A stretch of DNA of 27,082 nt from contig JAVWHX010000031.1 in assembly GCA_036639875.1 (NCBI GenBank), positions 1-27,082 of the forward strand, in the 5' to 3' direction. This stretch comes from JAVWHX01 sp036639875. GTDB lineage: Bacteria > Bacillota_I > Bacilli_A > Erysipelotrichales > Coprobacillaceae. Made by a program: the position numbers and the translations under genes. The notes under the pieces are model-generated. The model was not told the origin of the DNA, made no database searches, and worked only from the letters and a program-made list of their open reading frames with translations. Numbering within the stretch: the first letter of the stretch is position 1; each line of letters begins with the position of its first letter. Shown here one piece after another: positions 22,848-27,082 of the stretch.

Positions 22848-23186
22848 TTATCTATAGATTATTGATTCAAAGAATTGTTCTTGGAATTCAGTGAGTGCTT
22901 TGATTTGTTCATCAGTGTAAGTTTTATCTTTAGGAACAACAATGAGTTTATCGTCATTATCATTTGTTCTGTGAATAACAGCTATAACTAACCCAGTGAA
23001 TGTTTCTAAGGGCTCAAAGATACCAAGAATATAGGCATCTAATTCTTCGCCATCACCACTTATTGTATTAGGTATATATCCATAATTAAGTGGATATACA
23101 TAATGATGTTTGGGATGTAAACTTCCTAATGGTCTATCAACTTTAACATCAACTATTTTATGAATATAACTTTTTGTATCTTCCAT
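22848..23186 (-). CDS. Short inorganic pyrophosphatase-like protein
   Basis: 112 residues; GGAGG lies eight bases before the ATG on the minus strand. The core motif YPLNYGYIPNTISGDGEELD (31-50) is that of family-I soluble pyrophosphatases, which normally have about 170 residues and the active-site pattern DGDPxD. Here it is DGEELD: Asp45 and Asp50 are kept, but the middle Asp is Glu47. A further acidic cluster (NDNDDK, 75-80) lies before LIVVP. The N-terminal third and most of the C-terminus are missing compared with the E. coli enzyme. It may be a compact subfamily or a binding protein; pyrophosphatase activity is uncertain. Monocistronic, with a TATAAT at 23209-23214. Confidence 0.75.
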   Translation of the reverse strand: MEDTKSYIHKIVDVKVDRPLGSLHPKHHYVYPLNYGYIPNTISGDGEELDAYILGIFEPLETFTGLVIAVIHRTNDNDDKLIVVPKDKTYTDEQIKALTEFQEQFFESIIYR

Positions 23187-23208
23187 GTTATAGCCTCCTA
23201 TAGATATT

Positions 23209-23214
23209 ATTATA
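23209..23214 (-). promoter_or_regulatory. -10 box of the pyrophosphatase-like gene
   Basis: TATAAT on the minus strand, 22 bases before the start codon; the upstream region is AT-only and no -35 stands out. Confidence 0.35.
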
Positions 23215-23249
23215 ATATAAATTAAGTTTTATAAAAAGAGTAAAGAATC

Positions 23250-23283
23250 TTGATATTTACTTTTATTAAAGTATAATAAAAGT
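23250..23283 (+). promoter_or_regulatory. Promoter and overlapping operator of the ROK operon
   Basis: TTGATA (23250-23255) and TATAAT (23272-23277) are 16 bases apart. A perfect inverted repeat ACTTTTATTA-AAGTA-TAATAAAAGT (23259-23283) covers the spacer and the -10 box. A repressor bound there would block transcription; the ROK protein encoded 14 bases downstream is the obvious candidate, since ROK repressors such as NagC and XylR bind AT-rich inverted repeats. Confidence 0.75.
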
Positions 23284-23296
23284 ATGGGGTGAGAAA

Positions 23297-24277
23297 ATGA
23301 AGAGAACATTACATGAAATGAAAACACAACATATGTATCAATTGCTTCTAATATTATTGATAAAAGAAAGTGCAACAATGCAAGAGCTTATTGAAGAAAC
23401 ATTACTCTCACAAGCAAGTGTGAGAAATATGTTAAGGTATCTTGAAGACAAACGGATTATTCAAGAAGTGGGAAGTGACAAATCTACAGGAGGAAGATGC
23501 GCAATTCGTTTTTCTTTAGATCATTCCCTCTTTCAATTGTTGTGCTTGTATGTTCATGAAAATTCAATAGAACTAGAAATCTATAATTACAAACAATGTC
23601 TTTTTGAAGAAGAGTTATCTTTTGGTAATCATCAAGAACTTATTGAAATATTAAAAAAATTTGTTGAGAAGTATAAAATTACTGCTGTAGTCATTGCGGT
23701 AAAAGGAATGGTTAAAGGGGATTGTTATATTACTGATCATCATAATCAATATGAAGAACATCGTTGGGTAAAAGATTTAAAAGAATGTATTGATGTCCCA
23801 GTATATTTAGAAAATGATGTTAAAGTTATGCAATTAGGAACATATTTTCAAAAACATATTAATAACTCTGTTTATCTTTATATAAATGATGTAGGTGTTG
23901 GAAGTTCATTTATGCTTGATGGTCATCTTATAAAAGGTGTTGATGGTTTGGCAGGAGAGATTGGTTTGTTGCCATATCGAGGAGTAAGTATTAATGAAGC
24001 AATAAGACAGTGTCAAACAAAAGAAGAATTAACTTCATTAATTGTTCATTTGTTGATGATGGTATCAATATCCTTTAATCCTCAAATTATTCATTTGTCA
24101 TTTTATCAAGATATTGAATTAGATATACATAGTATTAAAAAGCAATTTTATACATATTTAAATCAATATTATCAGTTCAATGTTTTGGTGTCATATGATG
24201 TTCATGATGATTTATATGATGGTTTGCAATATTTAGGAATAAGCTCTTTATTAAAATTAAAAGTGGAGGAAGAATAG
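23297..24277 (+). CDS. ROK-family transcriptional regulator (kinase-degenerate)
   Basis: 326 residues. The winged helix (about 10-70) shows TMQELIEETLLSQASVRNML and ends with the STGGR wing typical of ROK repressors. The ROK domain (about 75-320) keeps ENDV (172-175) and the loop GVGSSFMLDGHLIKGVDGLA before GEIG (220-223). The zinc-binding cluster (CxCGxxGCxE) that follows in most ROK proteins is absent, so sugar phosphorylation is unlikely and it is a sensor-repressor. GGGGTGAG precedes the ATG. The HAD-HAD gene begins directly after its stop codon, so regulator and enzymes form one self-controlled operon. Confidence 0.88.
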   Translation: MKRTLHEMKTQHMYQLLLILLIKESATMQELIEETLLSQASVRNMLRYLEDKRIIQEVGSDKSTGGRCAIRFSLDHSLFQLLCLYVHENSIELEIYNYKQCLFEEELSFGNHQELIEILKKFVEKYKITAVVIAVKGMVKGDCYITDHHNQYEEHRWVKDLKECIDVPVYLENDVKVMQLGTYFQKHINNSVYLYINDVGVGSSFMLDGHLIKGVDGLAGEIGLLPYRGVSINEAIRQCQTKEELTSLIVHLLMMVSISFNPQIIHLSFYQDIELDIHSIKKQFYTYLNQYYQFNVLVSYDVHDDLYDGLQYLGISSLLKLKVEEE

Positions 24278-25723
24278 ATGAGGAACTATAAAGCAATTAT
24301 TTATGATATTGATGGAACAGTATTAAATACATTAAATATGAATATGTATCCATTAATGAAGATTATTAAAGAGGAAACTGGTGAAGATTGGACTTTTGAA
24401 CAAGTTTTAAAATTTGCTGCTTATCCTGGTATGAAAGTTATGGAAGAGTTGGGTGTAAGTGATCAAGAAAAGACATATGCAAGATGGGTAAAGTATGTGA
24501 ATGAGTATGAAGCTGGAGCAACTTTATATGATGGTTTTGATAAAGTCTTTGAAACATTTGATCAAAAAATAATTCAAGCTGTTGTTTCAGCAAAGACAAC
24601 GAAGCAATATGAAATAGATTTTGTTGATAAAGGTCTAGATAAATATATGGAAGTTGCGATATTAGCAGATGATACAATTCAACATAAACCAGATCCTGAA
24701 CCAATTTATGAATGTTTACGTCGATTAAATATTGAAGCAAAGGATGCTATTTATATAGGAGATGCTTATTCTGATTATTTAGCTTCACAAAATGCAGGGA
24801 TTGATTTTGGTTATGCTAAGTGGGGTAGTGTTTCAAGTGAAGGCATTATTGATCCTACTTATGTGTTTGAAACACCATTGGAATTATTACAATTGGGACT
24901 TTCTAATCAAAGAATAAATGAGATTAAAATTGTAATGAGTGATATAGATGGAACACTTTTGAATAGTGATGAAATAGTCACTCAAAAGACTTTAGAAGCT
25001 ATCCATTTATTAAAAGAAAAAGGATATCTTTTTGGTTTGGCAACTGGTCGTCCGATTGGTTCAGTAGAAGCTTTAGCGAAAAAGTGGGGAGTTGAACAAG
25101 ATCTTGATATCGTGCTAGGTTTAAATGGTGGACATATGAAAGATTATGCTCTCAATAAAGAAGAAAAATTTTATACAATTGATGGTGAACTTATTCATAT
25201 GGTTGTAGATCATTTTAAAGGATATCCAGTTAATTTTGGTGTTTATGTAGAAGATTATTTGGCTGTTATGTATGATGATGCTTTGGCTGTTCGTTTGGCA
25301 GATAGTGATGGTATTTCTTATAAAGTTGTTGATTTTAATCAAATTTATAAAGAACCACAAAGTAAATTAATTGTAATTTGTGATCCTAAGGATATGAAAG
25401 ATGTCAGTCAACATGGAGCGTTATTAACACATCCAGATTTTAAGAGTTTACAAGCTGGTAAAATCGAATATGAATATATGCATCCACTCTTATCAAAAAG
25501 TTTTGCCTTAGAAAAGATGAGTGAATGGCATGGTGTGACAATGAAACAAATTCTTGCTTTTGGAGATGCTGATAATGATGCTGATATGATTCGTGATGCG
25601 GGTATTGGCGTGGCAATGGCGAATGGTAGTGATAAGACACGTTATTTTGCTGATTATATCACGGGTGATCATAATGAAGATGGAATAGGTGAATTTTTAA
25701 CACAAGTGTTTTTTAGAAGATAA
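24278..25723 (+). CDS. HAD-HAD fusion phosphatase (HAD-IA plus Cof-type HAD-IIB)
   Basis: 481 residues in one uninterrupted frame. The first half (1-205) is a HAD-IA (phosphoglycolate phosphatase or beta-phosphoglucomutase-like) domain: YDIDGTVLNT with Asp10/Asp12, VVSAKT (Ser104), HKPDP (Lys137) and GDAYSD (161-166). The second half (about 216-481) is a Cof-type HAD-IIB domain: MSDIDGTLL with Asp222/Asp224, LATGRPIG, SKSFALEKM and FGDADNDADM. Both catalytic sets look intact. HAD-IA and HAD-IIB genes are usually separate, so the fusion suggests two linked dephosphorylation steps on sugar phosphates or detoxification of side products. GGAGGAA lies before the ATG, which follows the ROK stop codon immediately. 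Confidence 0.88.
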   Translation: MRNYKAIIYDIDGTVLNTLNMNMYPLMKIIKEETGEDWTFEQVLKFAAYPGMKVMEELGVSDQEKTYARWVKYVNEYEAGATLYDGFDKVFETFDQKIIQAVVSAKTTKQYEIDFVDKGLDKYMEVAILADDTIQHKPDPEPIYECLRRLNIEAKDAIYIGDAYSDYLASQNAGIDFGYAKWGSVSSEGIIDPTYVFETPLELLQLGLSNQRINEIKIVMSDIDGTLLNSDEIVTQKTLEAIHLLKEKGYLFGLATGRPIGSVEALAKKWGVEQDLDIVLGLNGGHMKDYALNKEEKFYTIDGELIHMVVDHFKGYPVNFGVYVEDYLAVMYDDALAVRLADSDGISYKVVDFNQIYKEPQSKLIVICDPKDMKDVSQHGALLTHPDFKSLQAGKIEYEYMHPLLSKSFALEKMSEWHGVTMKQILAFGDADNDADMIRDAGIGVAMANGSDKTRYFADYITGDHNEDGIGEFLTQVFFRR

Positions 25724-25732
25724 GGAGAGACT

Positions 25733-26320
25733 ATGAATATTTTAAATGGTGAATGGTTGAATCAACCAAAACAGTATGAAGTCAATGATAAAGAAGTTAG
25801 TTTTGTGACAGAACAAGGGACTGATTTTTGGCAAAAAACGAATTATGGATATCAAAGAAATAGTGGTCATGTTTATTTGTTTGATATTGAAAAGGATAAT
25901 TATACTTTTTTGGTGAAGGCTTCTTTTCAAGGAAAGTATTTATATGATCAATGTGGAATAATGGTTTATAATGACCCTGAACATTGGGCAAAAGCATCTT
26001 TAGAGAACGCTAATGAAATTGATAAGATGTTGGGTGCAGTTGTTACAAATCATGGTTATTCTGATTGGTCAGTTTCACAAACTTATGGTATTGATGTAGA
26101 ATCAATTTATTATAAAGTTCATAAAAAGGGAAGTGATTTCTTAATTGAAGCTTCTCTTGATAATCAAAACTACATTCAATTACGTATGTTTCATCTTTCA
26201 GATATATCAAAGCTTAGAGTAGGTGTTTATGCTTGTAGTCCTCTAGAATCAAGTTGTAAAGCTTACTTTCAGGAGTTTGAGGTTTTACCTCTTCAATGGG
26301 ATGAAGAAAACTATATTTAG
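25733..26320 (+). CDS. DUF1349 concanavalin-like protein
   Basis: 195 residues, no signal peptide or membrane span; AAGGAGA precedes the ATG, nine bases after the HAD-HAD stop. The DUF1349 pattern is clear: beta-rich, with TDFWQKTNYGYQRNSGH, FQGKYLYDQCGIMVYND, EHWAKASLEN and LRVGVYACSPLE. The fold is the concanavalin-like jelly roll, and members are associated with carbohydrate utilisation loci, but no catalytic role is firmly established. Its place in a ROK-controlled operon supports a role in sugar metabolism. Confidence 0.85.
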   Translation: MNILNGEWLNQPKQYEVNDKEVSFVTEQGTDFWQKTNYGYQRNSGHVYLFDIEKDNYTFLVKASFQGKYLYDQCGIMVYNDPEHWAKASLENANEIDKMLGAVVTNHGYSDWSVSQTYGIDVESIYYKVHKKGSDFLIEASLDNQNYIQLRMFHLSDISKLRVGVYACSPLESSCKAYFQEFEVLPLQWDEENYI

Positions 26321-26329
26321 GAGAATCAT

Positions 26330-26917
26330 ATGACAGAAAAAGAAAAGATGTTAGCAGGTGAACTTTATGATTGTGGTGATGAGGAATTACTAACAAGATG
26401 GCATCTTGCTAAAGACTTAGTGAATCAATATAATCAATGTTTATCTCAAGATCTCGAAAAGAAAACTCTTTTATTAAGAGATATGTTAGGTGGTTTCGGT
26501 GAGAATTTGTGGATAACGCCACCATTCTATGTAGATTATGGTGAAAACATTTACTTTGGTAAGCAATGCGAAGTGAATATGAATTGTACTTTCTTAGATG
26601 ATAATAAAATTATCATTGGAGATAATGCTTTGATTGCTCCTAATGTACAGATATATACGGCTTATCATCCAACTCATTATTTGGATCGATTTCAACAAAA
26701 CACTGATGATGGTTTTCAATTTTGTAAAACTATAACAGCACCAGTTATTATAGGAAACAATGTTTGGATTGGTGGTGGAGCGATTATTTTACCAGGTGTT
26801 ACAATTGGTGACAATGTAGTGATTGGTGCAGGTAGTGTTGTGACACATTCTATTGAGAATGATGTGATAGCTGTTGGTTCACCATGTCGTGTTATAAAGG
26901 AAAATAAAAAGATATAA
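26330..26917 (+). CDS. Maltose/galactoside O-acetyltransferase (LacA/Maa-type)
   Basis: 195 residues, normal length for the family. The N-terminal Mac segment (MTEKEKMLAGELYDCGDEEL) is followed by left-handed beta-helix hexapeptide repeats: YFGKQCEVNMNCTF, IGDNALIAPNVQIYTAYHP (catalytic His in AYHP), then PVIIGNNVWIGGGAIILPGV and TIGDNVVIGAGSVV. The end is AVGSPCRVIKEN. The enzyme transfers acetyl from acetyl-CoA to a sugar hydroxyl, often to mark non-metabolisable sugars for export. It is the last gene of the ROK operon and fits a sugar detoxification or salvage scheme together with the phosphatases. Confidence 0.93.
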   Translation: MTEKEKMLAGELYDCGDEELLTRWHLAKDLVNQYNQCLSQDLEKKTLLLRDMLGGFGENLWITPPFYVDYGENIYFGKQCEVNMNCTFLDDNKIIIGDNALIAPNVQIYTAYHPTHYLDRFQQNTDDGFQFCKTITAPVIIGNNVWIGGGAIILPGVTIGDNVVIGAGSVVTHSIENDVIAVGSPCRVIKENKKI

Positions 26918-26923
26918 AAAATA

Positions 26924-26962
26924 AATGAGTTATCCTAATCAATTTGATAAGGATAACTCATT
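26924..26962. terminator. Terminator-like hairpin after the acetyltransferase gene
   Basis: AATGAGTTATCCT and AGGATAACTCATT form a perfect 13-bp stem; an inner ATCA/TGAT pairing extends it. The downstream T run is poor (CGTTTATATTT), but the A-run before it would give T residues on the minus strand. It ends the ROK operon. Confidence 0.7.
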
Positions 26963-26988
26963 CGTTTATATTTATTAATTGTAAATAG

Positions 26989-27017
26989 AAAAAACACTGA
27001 CAAAATCACAATGTCAG
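26989..27017 (-). terminator. Probable minus-strand terminator at the right edge
   Basis: Read on the minus strand, CTGACA-TTGTGATTT-TGTCAG is followed by TGTTTTTT. A six-bp stem with a T run suggests a minus-strand gene ending just to the right, near 27022. Confidence 0.5.
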
Positions 27018-27021
27018 CAAC

Positions 27022-27082
27022 TTAAGACATTGATATTACCATGTAAAAATAAAGAGAAGATACTCTGATATGATTATCAGTT
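27022..27082 (-). CDS. Possible C-terminal end of a minus-strand gene (cut by window edge)
   Basis: One minus-strand frame is open from the window edge to TAA at 27022-27024, reading TDNHIRVSSLYFYMVISMS, and is followed four bases later by a terminator-like hairpin. Twenty codons are too few for any assignment. It could equally be non-coding. Confidence 0.25.
   Translation of the reverse strand, partial: TDNHIRVSSLYFYMVISMS

Noticed and set aside
27065..27080. Short inverted repeat CTGATA-TGAT-TATCAG at the right edge
   Set aside because: Six-bp arms in AT-rich DNA at the window end; too weak without flanking sequence.

Overview
The window is AT-rich, with strong AGGAGG-type ribosome binding sites, tightly packed operons and intrinsic terminators. 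It looks like a low-GC Firmicute, probably a gut Erysipelotrichia (Coprobacillus/Catenibacterium-like). That placement rests on composition and gene families (GGGtGRT plus NifU-like pair, VanRS-like system, ISL3 transposase) and not on a marker gene. No tRNA, rRNA or CRISPR array was seen.

Layout. 1-286: start of an ISL3-type transposase cut by the window edge (minus). 388-2283: a two-gene minus-strand operon (GGGtGRT protein and NifU-like scaffold) with a clear sigma-A promoter and terminator. 2366-4309: CapA-like lipoprotein and a Cof-type HAD phosphatase. 4317-6990: VanRS-like two-component system followed by a membrane-anchored C39-type peptidase, with matching putative regulator boxes before both transcription units. 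7030-11706: a second two-component system with an ABC ATPase and FtsX-type permease, resembling antimicrobial-peptide sensing and efflux modules. 11721-12756: GNAT acetyltransferase, a 47-residue protein and a small membrane protein. 12774-14516 (minus): ABC-F ribosome-associated ATPase. 14578-18391: Mrr-like membrane-anchored nuclease, M18 aminopeptidase and a PAS/GGDEF diguanylate cyclase. 18471-20799: WYL regulator, then a GNAT-YoaP and GyrI-like pair behind a perfect inverted repeat. 20900-22789: a free-standing phage-type lysis cassette (DUF11 protein, Cys-rich broken frame, phiLC3 holin, 33-residue ORF, PGRP amidase). 22848-23186 (minus): short family-I pyrophosphatase-like protein. 23250-26962: ROK regulator with a perfect operator over its own -10 box, heading an operon of a HAD-HAD fusion, a DUF1349 protein and a sugar O-acetyltransferase. 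The right edge holds a probable minus-strand terminator and perhaps the tail of another gene.

How the parts fit. Three blocks look like sensor-plus-output modules: the VanRS-like pair with the cell-surface peptidase, the second TCS with its ABC exporter, and the ROK regulator with its sugar-phosphate operon. Several regulatory sites can be read directly (tandem TTCTTAA boxes, ATGACAC/GTGTCAT, ACTTTTATTA/TAATAAAAGT), and many promoters share an extended -10 TGnTATAAT with poor -35 boxes. The most unusual items are the lysis cassette without other phage genes, the Mrr nuclease with an FtsK-gamma-like winged helix, and the HAD-HAD fusion. None is proven to be a new system from sequence alone.
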